64,000 bases of DNA from an uncultured Anderseniella sp. (GCA_947488295.1 CANKYU010000001.1:1166183-1230182), one strand, 5' to 3'; counted from the first letter of the stretch, positions 34,704 to 43,944 are shown. A program made the numbers and translations. The notes: generated by a model not told the origin, from the letters alone.

Positions 34704-35624
34704 ATGACCTCAATCTATCAGAACCCGACCCTGCATATCCGCGAACCCGGCAAGAAGGCAGCGTCTCAAAAGGGATATGACGGCTATGTCGAACCGGACA
34801 CCAAAATCCCGCCGAAACCGGCAAAGGTAATCAAGGACGTCACGGTCAATGGAGTGCTCATTCCGGAAGCTGACATCATGGCGGAAGCCCAGAACCACCC
34901 TGCAGACACACCCGGCGCTGCGCTGGCTGAGGCAGCCCACGCGCTGGCCGTGCGGGAACTGCTGCTGCAGGAGGCTGCCAGGTTGAAGGTCGCGGTGCCT
35001 GCATCAGCCGGTGAGGGCAGGCGCGAGGAGACCGGTGACGATGCGGTCGTAAGGCAGCTGATCGAGCAGGAGATTGATGTGCCTCAGGCCGGTGAAGAAG
35101 AGTGCCGGCGCATCTATGCGGTGAACAGGCACAGGTATTGTTCCGACACGATCTATGAAGCGCGCCATATTCTGTTTGCCGTAGAAGGTGACGATACCCG
35201 GACGCGGGAGGCGGTGCGTGGCAAGGCGGAAAACCTGGTTGCTCACCTCAGCCTGCATCCGGAGGAGTTTGCAGGCGCTGCAAAAGAGTTTTCGGATTGT
35301 CCATCCGGTCAACAGGGTGGGAATCTGGGGCAGCTCACAACGGGTTCCACTGTGTCGGAGTTTGAACGTGCGCTTGAAACCATGAACGCCGGTGAGACTA
35401 CGCCAACGCTGGTTGAAAGCCGGTTCGGATTTCATCTGGTGGTGGTGGACCGCAAGATCGACGGTGAACAACTGCCCTTTGAAAACGTGCAGGCCCGCAT
35501 AGCCGCGTGGCTTGATGCAGCGGCCTGGTCGAAGGCGGTTGCACAGTACATTGCCATTCTTGCCGGCAAGGCGGACATACAGGGCGTAGATATGGAGGCA
35601 TCACATGGTTTCCTGGTGCAATAG
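34704..35624 (+). CDS. parvulin-type peptidyl-prolyl isomerase in the nar operon
   Basis: 306 aa. A PpiC rotamase domain covers about residues 150-255: EARHILFAVEGDD, FSDCPSGQQGGNLGQLTTGS, FERALETMNAGE and ESRFGFHLVVVDR. The N-terminal half is helical with no signal peptide, so unlike SurA or PpiD this protein is cytoplasmic. A parvulin gene right after narI is also known from Pseudomonas nar operons, where it is NifM-like; a role in folding or cofactor loading of NarGH is plausible but inferred. The gene starts six bases after narI. Confidence 0.88.
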   Translation: MTSIYQNPTLHIREPGKKAASQKGYDGYVEPDTKIPPKPAKVIKDVTVNGVLIPEADIMAEAQNHPADTPGAALAEAAHALAVRELLLQEAARLKVAVPASAGEGRREETGDDAVVRQLIEQEIDVPQAGEEECRRIYAVNRHRYCSDTIYEARHILFAVEGDDTRTREAVRGKAENLVAHLSLHPEEFAGAAKEFSDCPSGQQGGNLGQLTTGSTVSEFERALETMNAGETTPTLVESRFGFHLVVVDRKIDGEQLPFENVQARIAAWLDAAAWSKAVAQYIAILAGKADIQGVDMEASHGFLVQ

Positions 35625-35737
35625 AGCATTTCAGCTTGTTGTGTTGAATCAGGGTTGATGCCTAACGCTTTGTTTTCACGTGTCTTTATTTACGCAACTG
35701 GCACGCCTGGCGAGACAGGTCACAGGAGGAAACGAAA

Positions 35738-36319
35738 ATGAAAAAACAGGAGGAAACAGAGGTTCTGGCCCTGGAGGCGCTTGGCAATGCGCCGCCGTCA
35801 TCGCAACTTGCCGAACCGCTTGATTACATTTTTGCAGAGCACTTCCGGCAGCGTGTCCTGTGCAACGCGCTAGACGAAATTGCCGATCAGGAGCAGCCTG
35901 ACCGGGAGATGATAGAGGCGGTCCTGCGGTTTCTGAGAGTAGATTTCGCGCCGCATATGCTGGACGAGGAGCACGACCTGTTTCCCATGCTGCGCCGCCG
36001 CGCAGAGCCTGAAGACCGGATCGATGACGTAATCGGCCAACTGACACAGGAGCATGCGGCAGACCGGCTCGATGCCAAGCTGATTACCGAAGGCCTGGCC
36101 AAGGTGCTTGCGGGCAAGGCGGTTACCGGTGTTGAAACGTCGCTGGCCAAACTGCTGCACCGGTTTGCGGAAAACGAGCGCAATCACCTGACACTCGAGA
36201 ATGCGATCATCCTGCCGCTGGCCCGCATACGGCTGACCGCAGATGATGTGCGCAACCTGGCGCAGCGGATGGCGGCGCGCAGAGGCGTCAATCTTCAGGA
36301 GCTGGGCGATGCTGTCTGA
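35738..36319 (+). CDS. hemerythrin HHE-domain protein
   Basis: 193 aa, helical, with metal ligands in the HHE order: YIFAEHFRQR, FAPHMLDEEHDLFPML, TQEHAADRLD and ENERNHLTLENAIILPLA. Such di-iron proteins bind O2 or NO or repair iron-sulfur clusters under nitrosative stress (the YtfE-like role). In this position, behind a nitrate reductase operon, protection from NO formed from nitrite is the best guess. SD AGGAGGA lies at 35725-35731. The end overlaps the carbonic anhydrase start by 11 bases. Confidence 0.85.
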   Translation: MKKQEETEVLALEALGNAPPSSQLAEPLDYIFAEHFRQRVLCNALDEIADQEQPDREMIEAVLRFLRVDFAPHMLDEEHDLFPMLRRRAEPEDRIDDVIGQLTQEHAADRLDAKLITEGLAKVLAGKAVTGVETSLAKLLHRFAENERNHLTLENAIILPLARIRLTADDVRNLAQRMAARRGVNLQELGDAV

Positions 36320-36965
36320 CTTACTTGATCACAATGTCCGCTGGGCAACGGCGAAGCACCAGGAAGATCCGGACTACTTCGACAGGCTGTCCAGCCTGCA
36401 ACGGCCTGACTATCTGTGGATCGGATGTTCGGACAGCCGGGTGCCGGCCAATGTGATTACCGGGCTGGAACCGGGTGAGGTTTTCGTGCATCGCAATGTC
36501 GCCAACCTGGTGCACAGGGGAGACCTGAACCTGTTGTCGGTGCTGGAGTTTGCTGTCGAGACACTCGAGATCAAGCATATCATCGTTTGTGGCCATTATG
36601 GCTGCGGCGGCGTGCGGGCTGCCATGGACGGACATCGTCATGGCATTATCGATCACTGGCTGCAGCCCATTCGCGACGTTGCCGATGTCAGCGCGCAGGA
36701 GCTTGCCGGTATTGAATCCGAGCAATCGAAACAGGATCGGCTGTGCGAATTGAGCATTCAGTCCCAGGTCGCCAGCCTGGCGCGAACCCCGATCATCCAG
36801 TCAGCCTGGCGGCGCGGCAAACCATTGCGGATCCACGGCTGGGTCTACGGGCTGAAAGACGGGCTGTTGCGAAACCTGGACTGCTCTACCGAAGGGCTGC
36901 CGGTTTCGGTGCCGACCGTGGCGACCGACAACAACTGCAAACCGGGAGATATTCTCAATGGCTGA
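36309..36965 (+). CDS. beta-class carbonic anhydrase
   Basis: 218 aa from ATG 36309, inside the end of the hemerythrin gene; the open frame from 36243 is a shadow. Zinc and dyad residues are C40, D42, R44 (IGCSDSRVPAN) and H96, C99 (CGHYGCGGV). It interconverts CO2 and bicarbonate in the cytoplasm. It overlaps both neighbours (11 bases upstream, 8 bases downstream with moeA), so it is coupled to nitrate respiration genes, possibly to handle CO2 or pH during denitrifying growth. The link is contextual. Confidence 0.93.
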   Translation: MLSDLLDHNVRWATAKHQEDPDYFDRLSSLQRPDYLWIGCSDSRVPANVITGLEPGEVFVHRNVANLVHRGDLNLLSVLEFAVETLEIKHIIVCGHYGCGGVRAAMDGHRHGIIDHWLQPIRDVADVSAQELAGIESEQSKQDRLCELSIQSQVASLARTPIIQSAWRRGKPLRIHGWVYGLKDGLLRNLDCSTEGLPVSVPTVATDNNCKPGDILNG

Positions 36966-38241
36966 TACAGCCCGCCTAGCCGCATGTGGATGCGATGACC
37001 GAGTTCAAGTGAAACCGCGGATGTCGGTGCATCATGCAGTGTGTCGGGCGCATGCGCTCGTCAGGAAACCGAGTGAGTTTGAACTGATAGAGCTGAGCTG
37101 CGCAGGCAACCGGACATTGAGCAAAGACCTGCATGCACCGGCACCTATGCCGTTCTTCAATAATTCTGCGATGGACGGGTTTGCGGTCAGGGCGTCATGT
37201 TTCACCGGAAACGGTCCGTGGAAGCTTCCGGTCGTGGGGCCGCTGGCGGCGGGTGCACACCTCACCGTGGCTGTTCCCGAAACACCGGTAGCGGTTCGCA
37301 TATTCACCGGCGCGCCGGTGCCTGAGGGCTTTGATGCAGTGGTCATGCAGGAAGACGTCGGCATGGATGCAAGCCATGCAGTTTTCATGCGCAAGCCGGA
37401 GGCGGGCCAGAATGTCAGGCAGCAGGGAGAAGACATCTCGCGCGGCGCCTTGCTGGTCGGGGCAGGGACACTGCTCGGATCGCGGCATATCGGACTGCTT
37501 GCAGCCAACGGTTATTCAGCGGTCAACGCCTACCGGCGCCCCAAAGTTGGTGTTTTTTCCACCGGAGACGAGATCATCGAAGCGGGGCAGTCAAAGTCAT
37601 TCGGCCAACTGTTTGATGCCAACCGGCCGATGCTGATCCGGCTGGCGCAGCAGGCAGGTGCGGATGTCACGGACCTTGGTATCATCGGTGACACGCTCGA
37701 CGCGACCACAAGCTGCTTTGCTGGCATGGCCGGAACATTCGACCTGATCGTTTCATCTGGAGCGGTGTCGGTGGGCGGGCATGATTTCATCAAGCCCGCG
37801 CTGGAGAAGGCTGGCGGTGAGGTGGCTTTCTGGCAGGTTGCCATGAAACCCGGAAAACCGGTCATGTTCGGGAAACTTGGAGACACCCTTGTTGCCGGGC
37901 TGCCGGGCAATTCGCTGGCCGCCTATGTCGGGTTCAAGCTGTTTGTCGATGGAATGGTGGCCAGACTGTCGGGCCGACAGGGGCCCGTCCATCTCACAAC
38001 GACACCGGCGATTGCCGGGTTTGACTGGAACCGGTGGCCGGGACGAACCGAGTATTTTCCGGTCAGGCGGACAGGGACCGACAGGTTCGGCGCACCGGTT
38101 ATCGAGCGCCTTGGAACAGGCGGGTCGGCTTCTCTGGCACCGTTGTGCCATGCAGACGGCATTGCCGTGGTCGCGGCCGATATCGGCACGGTGGCGAAGG
38201 GTGACATGCTGAGCTGGCATGACCTGTCAGATACCGGCTGA
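36958..38241 (+). CDS. moeA: molybdopterin molybdenumtransferase MoeA
   Basis: 427 aa. MoeA features: FFNNSAMDGFAVRA (the AMDG loop), GAPVPEGFDAVVMQEDV, VRQQGEDISRGALLVGAG, VGVFSTGDEIIEAG, then the MPT-binding GAVSVGGHDFIKPALEK and KPGKPVMFGK with GLPGNSLAAYV. It inserts molybdate into adenylated molybdopterin, the cofactor NarG needs. The first 20 residues are unusual (Cys in AACGCDDR) and the true start might be ATG 37021 (MSVHHAVCRAHA). It is the last gene of the nar supercluster and converges with upp. Confidence 0.93.
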   Translation: MADTARLAACGCDDRVQVKPRMSVHHAVCRAHALVRKPSEFELIELSCAGNRTLSKDLHAPAPMPFFNNSAMDGFAVRASCFTGNGPWKLPVVGPLAAGAHLTVAVPETPVAVRIFTGAPVPEGFDAVVMQEDVGMDASHAVFMRKPEAGQNVRQQGEDISRGALLVGAGTLLGSRHIGLLAANGYSAVNAYRRPKVGVFSTGDEIIEAGQSKSFGQLFDANRPMLIRLAQQAGADVTDLGIIGDTLDATTSCFAGMAGTFDLIVSSGAVSVGGHDFIKPALEKAGGEVAFWQVAMKPGKPVMFGKLGDTLVAGLPGNSLAAYVGFKLFVDGMVARLSGRQGPVHLTTTPAIAGFDWNRWPGRTEYFPVRRTGTDRFGAPVIERLGTGGSASLAPLCHADGIAVVAADIGTVAKGDMLSWHDLSDTG

Positions 38242-38268
38242 TTGACCCGGTCAGGCGTGGGTTTTGCC

Positions 38269-38901
38269 TTACTTGGTGCCGAACATGCGGTCGCCCGCGT
38301 CGCCCAGGCCCGGCACGATATAGCCGTGATCGTTGAGATGGCTGTCGATGGCGGCCGTAAAAATCGGCACATCGGGATGCTTGGCCGACAGGGCCTCGAC
38401 GCCTTCCGGTGCCGACAGCAGGCACATGAAACGAATATCTTTTGCGCCGGCCTCCTTGAGCCGGTCAATGGCGGCTGAAACCGAGTTGCCGGTTGCCAGC
38501 ATCGGATCGACCAGGATGACCGGACGGCTTTCAATCTCATCCGGCAGCTTCAGGTAATACTCGACGGCCTGCAGTGTCTTGGCATCGCGATACAGACCGA
38601 TGTGGCCGACGCGGGCCGACGGGACCAGGTCCATCATGCCCGACAGCAGGCCGTTGCCGGCGCGCAGGATGGACACCAGGCACAACTTCTTGCCGGCCAG
38701 GAATGGTGCATCCATGGATTCAATCGGTGTCTCGATGGTGCGCGTGGTCAATGGCAGGTCGCGCAGGACCTCGTAGGCCAGCAGCAGCGAAATTTCGTTC
38801 AGCAGTTTGCGAAACACGGCAGACGGAGTCGTCTTGTCGCGCATCAGGGACAGCTTGTGCAGCACCAGGGGGTGGTCGATCACGGTTACCGGTGACGTCA
38901 T
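38269..38901 (-). CDS. upp: uracil phosphoribosyltransferase
   Basis: 210 aa from ATG 38901; longer frames upstream are non-coding. The PRPP loop is [20 protein letters not shown], with [20 protein letters not shown] and the uracil-binding C terminus [17 protein letters not shown]. It turns uracil and PRPP into UMP. It is divergent from preT across a spacer with a RutR-like operator, so salvage (upp) and catabolism (preTA) may be controlled from the same site. Confidence 0.96.
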   Translation of the reverse strand: MTSPVTVIDHPLVLHKLSLMRDKTTPSAVFRKLLNEISLLLAYEVLRDLPLTTRTIETPIESMDAPFLAGKKLCLVSILRAGNGLLSGMMDLVPSARVGHIGLYRDAKTLQAVEYYLKLPDEIESRPVILVDPMLATGNSVSAAIDRLKEAGAKDIRFMCLLSAPEGVEALSAKHPDVPIFTAAIDSHLNDHGYIVPGLGDAGDRMFGTK

Positions 38902-39003
38902 GGGATAAACCTTTTCTAACTGGGCACAAGCAGGAATGGACTGGATGAATTGGATACGCACTCCTGGCAGTTTGGGCAAGTGGCGGGTGTGGATAACGGC
39001 AAG

Positions 39004-39027
39004 AAAATTTACCAATTGATAAATTTT
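39004..39027. promoter_or_regulatory. RutR-like operator upstream of preT and upp
   Basis: A 24-bp palindrome with one mismatch per half, centred on AATT (core TTTACCAATTGATAAA at 39008-39023). It resembles the E. coli RutR consensus TTGACCAnnTGGTCAA and two other sites in this window. It lies 85 bases before preT and 103 bases before upp. Confidence 0.7.
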
Positions 39028-39111
39028 TTGAACTTGCATACCCTGATACCATCCGCCTGACACATCAGGCAGCACTTACAATGAGCAGCAAGAGGCCAGG
39101 GAGACAGTCCA

Positions 39112-40455
39112 TTGAACAGCAAACAGCATATGAGCGGCGTTGTTGCGGGACGGCTGGATGCATCTGACATCGAGGGTAATTTTCAGGACCTGCATCCGCC
39201 GCTCAATGCGCACGAGGCGGTGGTTGCTGCGGACCGGTGCTATTTCTGTCATGACGCGCCGTGCGTGACCGCGTGCCCGACGTCAATCGACATTCCGATG
39301 TTCATCCGGCAGATATCGACCGGCAATCCGCTGGGATCTGCAGAAACAATTTTTGATCAGAACATACTTGGCGGCATGTGCGCCCGGGTCTGCCCGACAG
39401 AAACACTGTGCGAGCAGGTCTGTGTCCGGGAAGTGGCCGAGGGCAAGCCGGTCAAGATCGGCCTGTTGCAGCGCTATGCAACAGATCATGCAATGGACAG
39501 CAAAAACGAGATCTACAAGCGTCCTGCGGCGTCCGGCAAGAAGGTGGCCGTGGTCGGAGCCGGGCCTGCAAGTCTCGCATGCGCGCATCGCCTGGCAATG
39601 TATGGACACGAGGTGGAAATCCTAGAGGCCAGGGAAAAACCCGGCGGCCTGAACGAGTTCGGTATTGCCGCCTACAAGACTGTCGATGATTTCGCGCAGC
39701 GCGAGGTTGATTTCGTGTTGTCCATCGGCGGTATCAGTATCCGGTATGGCCAGAAACTCGGCGAGGGCATTGCACTGGAACAACTGCAGTCCGACTATGA
39801 CGGCGTGTTCCTGGGCGTGGGACTGGCGGGTGTGAATGCGCTGCGGATGGAAGGGGACGATGCACAAGGTGTCGTTGATGCGGTCGATTTCATCGCCGGA
39901 CTGCGCCAGTCAAAGGATAAGTCGGACATCGCCGTCGGCAGGCGGATCGTGGTAATCGGCGGTGGTATGACCGCAATTGATGCAGCAGTGCAGGCCAAGC
40001 TGCTCGGGGCCGAGGATGTGACGATCTGTTATCGCCGGGGCAAGGAGCAGATGAATGCTTCCGTTTTCGAGCAGGACCTGGCCACGTCGCGCGGCGTAGT
40101 CATCCGGCACTGGCTGCAGCCTGAAAAGGTCAACACGGCGGACGGCAAAGTGCAGTCCGTGACCCTGGAATACACATCCCAGAAAGATGGCAGGCTGGCC
40201 GGTACCGGCGAGATGATGACCATTGAGGCGGACCAGGTACTGGTGGCCATCGGCCAGACGCTGGAGGCGTCGGGCCTGGGTTTGCCGATCAAGCTTGACG
40301 GCGGGCGCATTGCGACCGATGCGGATGGCCGCACGTCCGCCGACAAGGTCTGGGCGGGCGGAGATTGCACCAATACCGGTGACGATCTGACGGTGACGGC
40401 GGTTGCCCAGGGCCGGGACGCGGCAGAGGCGATCAACAAGACACTCAAACAATAG
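39112..40455 (+). CDS. preT: NAD-dependent dihydropyrimidine dehydrogenase, PreT subunit
   Basis: 447 aa from TTG 39112 (GGGAGA upstream; ATG 39130 is an alternative). The N-terminal iron-sulfur region has CYFCHDAPCVTACPTSIDIP and MCARVCPTETLCEQVCV. The FAD fold is VAVVGAGPASLACAHRLAMY and the NAD fold is IVVIGGGMTAIDAAVQAK, as in glutamate synthase small-chain relatives. PreT takes electrons from NADH and passes them to PreA, which reduces uracil or thymine to the dihydro form. The next gene is preA, 38 bases away. Confidence 0.93.
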   Translation: MNSKQHMSGVVAGRLDASDIEGNFQDLHPPLNAHEAVVAADRCYFCHDAPCVTACPTSIDIPMFIRQISTGNPLGSAETIFDQNILGGMCARVCPTETLCEQVCVREVAEGKPVKIGLLQRYATDHAMDSKNEIYKRPAASGKKVAVVGAGPASLACAHRLAMYGHEVEILEAREKPGGLNEFGIAAYKTVDDFAQREVDFVLSIGGISIRYGQKLGEGIALEQLQSDYDGVFLGVGLAGVNALRMEGDDAQGVVDAVDFIAGLRQSKDKSDIAVGRRIVVIGGGMTAIDAAVQAKLLGAEDVTICYRRGKEQMNASVFEQDLATSRGVVIRHWLQPEKVNTADGKVQSVTLEYTSQKDGRLAGTGEMMTIEADQVLVAIGQTLEASGLGLPIKLDGGRIATDADGRTSADKVWAGGDCTNTGDDLTVTAVAQGRDAAEAINKTLKQ

Positions 40456-40493
40456 CGCGACTTCCATCAAGGCGCGTCAAAGGAGAGAGTACC

Positions 40494-41804
40494 ATGGCTG
40501 ACATCACAAACACTTTCGCCGGCATCAAGTCACCAAACCCGTTCTGGCTGGCGTCAGCGCCACCAACCGACAAGGCCTATAATGTCGAGCGCGCCTTCAG
40601 GGCCGGCTGGGGTGGTGTGGTCTGGAAGACCCTGGGCGAGGAGGGACCGCCGCTGGTCAATGTCAACGGACCGCGCTATGGCGCGATCTGGGGCGCTGAC
40701 CGCCGCCTGCTGGGGCTCAATAATATCGAGCTGATCACCGACCGGGACCTGTATGTCAATCTGCGCGAAATCAAGCAGGTCAAGAAGGACTGGCCGGACC
40801 GCGCCATGGTGGTGTCGATCATGGTGCCGTGCGAGGAGGCGGCCTGGAAAGCCATATTGCCTCTGGTTGAGGAAACCGGTGCCGACGGCATTGAGCTCAA
40901 TTTCGGCTGTCCGCACGGGATGAGCGAACGCGGTATGGGATCAGCCGTCGGCCAGGTGCCGGAATACATCGAAATGGTCACGCGCTGGTGCAAGGCAAAC
41001 ACCCGCATGCCGGTGATCGTGAAGCTGACCCCCAACATCACCGATATCCGGTTTCCGGCACGTGCGGCCATGGCAGGCGGCGCAGATGCCGTTTCGCTGA
41101 TCAACACAGTTTCGTCGATTACGTCGGTCAATCTCGACAATTTCTCGCCTGAACCATCGATTGACGGCAAGGGCTCGCACGGCGGCTATTGCGGCCCGGC
41201 GGTCAAGCCGATTGCCCTGAACATGGTGGCGGAGATCGCCCGTGATGCCGAAACCCGTGGCCTTCCCGTTTCCGGCATTGGCGGCATCACCACATGGCGT
41301 GACGCCGCAGAATTTTTGGCGCTTGGCGCCGGCAACGTCCAGGTCTGTACCGCTGCCATGACCTATGGGTTCAAGATCGTGTCGGAAATGATCGAAGGCC
41401 TTGAGAACTGGATGGATGCACAAGGCCATGCGAGCCTCGACGACGTCATCGGGCGTGCGGTGCCCAATGTTACCGACTGGCAGTATCTCAATCTCAACTA
41501 TGTCACCAAGGCGAAGATCAATCAGGACATGTGTATCTCGTGCGGCAGGTGCCATATCGCCTGCGAGGACACCTCCCACCAGGCGATTACCCAGGAAGTG
41601 GACGGAGTGCGCCGCTTCGAGGTCATCGATGAGGAATGCGTCGGCTGCAATCTGTGTGTGAACGTGTGTCCGGTTGAAAACTGCATCACCATGGAGCCGC
41701 TGGCGGCCGGTGAGACGGACAGGCGAACCGGGAAAAAGGTCAGTGGCGATTACGGCAACTGGACCGAGCATCCCAACAACCCGTCACGGGTGGCGGCTGA
41801 GTGA
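40494..41804 (+). CDS. preA: NAD-dependent dihydropyrimidine dehydrogenase, PreA subunit
   Basis: 436 aa. The N-terminal two thirds is a dihydroorotate-dehydrogenase-like FMN barrel (LASAPPTDKAYNVERAFRAG, INTVSSITSVNLDN, GIGGITTWRDAAEFLALGAG), with ELNFGCPHGMSERGMGSAVG around the catalytic region, where C is the general acid. Two [4Fe-4S] motifs follow: CISCGRCHIACEDT and CVGCNLCVNVCPVENC. It reduces uracil and thymine with electrons from PreT, the first step of reductive pyrimidine breakdown. Confidence 0.95.
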   Translation: MADITNTFAGIKSPNPFWLASAPPTDKAYNVERAFRAGWGGVVWKTLGEEGPPLVNVNGPRYGAIWGADRRLLGLNNIELITDRDLYVNLREIKQVKKDWPDRAMVVSIMVPCEEAAWKAILPLVEETGADGIELNFGCPHGMSERGMGSAVGQVPEYIEMVTRWCKANTRMPVIVKLTPNITDIRFPARAAMAGGADAVSLINTVSSITSVNLDNFSPEPSIDGKGSHGGYCGPAVKPIALNMVAEIARDAETRGLPVSGIGGITTWRDAAEFLALGAGNVQVCTAAMTYGFKIVSEMIEGLENWMDAQGHASLDDVIGRAVPNVTDWQYLNLNYVTKAKINQDMCISCGRCHIACEDTSHQAITQEVDGVRRFEVIDEECVGCNLCVNVCPVENCITMEPLAAGETDRRTGKKVSGDYGNWTEHPNNPSRVAAE

Positions 41805-41834
41805 GACACAATACTGTGCCGCTGAGCCACTGCG

Positions 41835-42764
41835 ATGAGTGAGCAACAAGGCGTGGTGCGGCCATCGGCCTTTGCTACAGGCCGGCAGAAACTGCTCGGT
41901 CATTTGTCATCCCTGATGTTTGCACTGTTGATTGCCGGTTCGTTTTCCATCGGCGATCTGGCAGCACCGTTCATTGCACCAGCGGCCCTGAACGGCGTGC
42001 GCTTTGTCATCGCAACCGCACTTGTCGCTGCCGTTGCCCTGGCGATTGCGAACAAGCCGATTGCCAGGCCGGACGCTGTGTGGCGCTATGCCATCCTGGG
42101 TGCGCTGATGGCGACCTACTTCATCCTGATGTTCGTGGCGCTGCAGATTGCCGAGCCGATCTCGACCGGGGCGGTGTTCATGCTGGTGCCGCTGATGAGC
42201 GCCGGGTTCGGCTGGCTTTTCCTGCGCCAGACGACGCCCGGCATTGTCTGGCTCAGCCTGCTGACTGCCGCAGCCGGCGCCATCTGGGTGATATTCCAGG
42301 GTGACCTGGATGCCCTTCTCAAGCTCCAGATCGGCAAAGGCGAGGCGATTTTCTTCGTAGGCTGTGCAGCCCATGCGGCTTACGCGTCACTGGTGCGGAA
42401 GTTCAACAAGGGCGAACCGGTGCTGCACTTCACTCTCTACACGCTTGTGGCATCCACCCTTTGGATCGGGGCTGTCGGGGCACGTGATATCGTGGCGACA
42501 GACTGGACGGCGCTTCCCACAATCGTCTGGTTGGCGGTTGCCTACCTGGCGGTATTCACCACGGCGGGCACATTCTTCCTGATCCAGTTCGCCTCGCTGC
42601 GCCTGCCGGCCTCAAAGGTGCTGTCCTATACCTATTTCACGCCCGCCTTCGTGATCCTGATCGAAGGTTTGATCGGGCATGGTTGGGTCGGCCCGTCAAT
42701 CCTTGCCGGCGCTCTGGTGACGGCGGCGGCCATGCTGGTCATGGCGTTCGCGCCGGACCAGTGA
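41835..42764 (+). CDS. EamA/DMT-family transporter
   Basis: 309 aa with ten membrane helices in two EamA repeats. It starts 31 bases after preA in the same direction, so it may export or import a pyrimidine catabolite, but DMT proteins vary too much to name a substrate. It ends the left part of the pyrimidine cluster; the genes after it have different character. Confidence 0.8.
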   Translation: MSEQQGVVRPSAFATGRQKLLGHLSSLMFALLIAGSFSIGDLAAPFIAPAALNGVRFVIATALVAAVALAIANKPIARPDAVWRYAILGALMATYFILMFVALQIAEPISTGAVFMLVPLMSAGFGWLFLRQTTPGIVWLSLLTAAAGAIWVIFQGDLDALLKLQIGKGEAIFFVGCAAHAAYASLVRKFNKGEPVLHFTLYTLVASTLWIGAVGARDIVATDWTALPTIVWLAVAYLAVFTTAGTFFLIQFASLRLPASKVLSYTYFTPAFVILIEGLIGHGWVGPSILAGALVTAAAMLVMAFAPDQ

Positions 42765-42944
42765 GTGGCCAGCCCCTGGTCCGGGCCAATTGGCTAGATT
42801 ACCGGCATACGACTGCTGTGCGGACAAGGTTTCCTTCGAATTGCTGAGCAAACCTCCGCTATGGGCTTTTGTCATTCGCGAGTGCACGAAAACTGCATTT
42901 CAAAGCAATTGCATCTCAGTGAAAGGCTCTGCTACCTTGAGCAG

Positions 42945-43487
42945 ATGAAAATCCGACTTATATTGGCGCTTCTCTTAACTACGTTAGTGTTTTCGAGCCC
43001 GCCCAGCGTCGAAGCCCGGCAATGGAAACCAACTCCACTGGCAGCAGCGCAGGAATATTTAAACCTGAATCACAGCCTTAAGGATGGAAGTAGTGTTTTC
43101 CTATTTTGGGTAGCTCCACAGTATGTAGAATGCACCCCACAAATAAAAAACGTATGCAGTAACCTCAGGAGATACATGGTCGTAGGGATCGTTCACTACA
43201 AGGTAAACGCATCAGGTGATTTTTTATTTGAGGAAATTTCGAAGATTTCCGTCGAAGCCAATTCGAAGAATTATAAACCCCTCCCGGACGAGGGGGTAAA
43301 TCCTGTCGTCTCGAGCGTTGTTGCGTTTTTGGAGAAATCGATCTCTCGAGGGCTTGGCCGTCTGGGCGCAGGAAGCAAGTTCTTCGTTTTTGATACGGAA
43401 GCGATTGACAGCTGCAATAAGGGTGCTGTGACGGTAAATTATCTTAAAGAGCGTTATGAGTTCAAAACTCCGCTTCCTGGTTGCTAG
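42945..43487 (+). CDS. secreted hypothetical protein
   Basis: 180 aa from ATG 42945 with a clear signal peptide (MKIRLILALLLTTLVFSS, cleavage likely near residue 25). The mature part has four or more cysteines (VECTPQIKNVCSN, DSCNKGAV, PLPGC at the end), suggesting disulfides in the periplasm. I do not recognise the family. The DNA is visibly more AT-rich and uses more A/T-ending codons than the neighbours, consistent with acquired DNA. It lies just left of the rutR remnant. Confidence 0.6.
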   Translation: MKIRLILALLLTTLVFSSPPSVEARQWKPTPLAAAQEYLNLNHSLKDGSSVFLFWVAPQYVECTPQIKNVCSNLRRYMVVGIVHYKVNASGDFLFEEISKISVEANSKNYKPLPDEGVNPVVSSVVAFLEKSISRGLGRLGAGSKFFVFDTEAIDSCNKGAVTVNYLKERYEFKTPLPGC

Positions 43488-43605
43488 GTTCGGATGGTTA
43501 GCCGGCCAACCTCAACTGGTGCATTGTCTAGCCATCTCCTTCTGAACGTTCATTTTCCGTTCGATACGAATTGGCACATGGCTCCGGTCCATACCTTCTG
43601 AAAAC

Positions 43606-43777
43606 ATGTCTGCTAAGGCCTCAAAGCAGCCATTACGGACTGCATGGATCAATGATATCGCTTCGACGGTTTCAAACCGCCCGGAAACAGCTTCTCGACA
43701 TAGCGTGCGGTATCTTCGAAGCGGCCTTCACCTGCTTTGCCGGGACCCAGAACCGCGCCCACCTGAACGTCGAAATC
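43606..43777. repeat. left copy of a diverged 172-bp direct repeat
   Basis: Aligns without gaps to 48668-48839 at a constant offset of 5062 bases, about three quarters identical by eye (about 80 percent in the coding half). The right copy is the 3' end of rutR plus 58 bases beyond its stop. The most conserved non-coding stretch is AAGCAGCCA, then CGGACTG. Confidence 0.7.
43649..43777 (-). pseudogene. remnant of a rutR-like TetR regulator gene (C-terminal 41 codons)
   Basis: On the minus strand the frame reads FDVQVGAVLGPGKAGEGRF and EDTARYVEKLFPGGLKP, then five extra residues and a stop at 43649-43651. The intact RutR at 48726-49415 ends FDVQVRAVLGPAKSGEGRF, EDAARYLEKLFLDGLKP. Homology stops abruptly upstream of the DFDV residues and an in-frame TAG follows about 14 codons further, so the DNA-binding domain is missing. 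It is a fragment, not an active regulator. Confidence 0.75.
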
Positions 43778-43944
43778 ATCACAGTCGAACAGTATCTGAC
43801 GGGACTGTTTCACTAACTATATTTTAACCGTGTTCCTGAACCTGGCCTTTACCGACGTTGGGGCAAGATAGCTAAAGTTTTAGCAAAATCATTCAGGTTT
43901 TGCTGACCAAACGGCGGTGCTTGAAACGCGGGAACATTGAGATT

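Noticed and set aside
35625-35737. Spacer before the hemerythrin gene as an FNR-controlled promoter
   Set aside because: TTGAATCAGGGTTGATG looks similar but has no TTGAT-N4-ATCAA arrangement. The start TAGAGCATTTCAGC recalls an alphaproteobacterial intergenic repeat, but I cannot show that from one copy.
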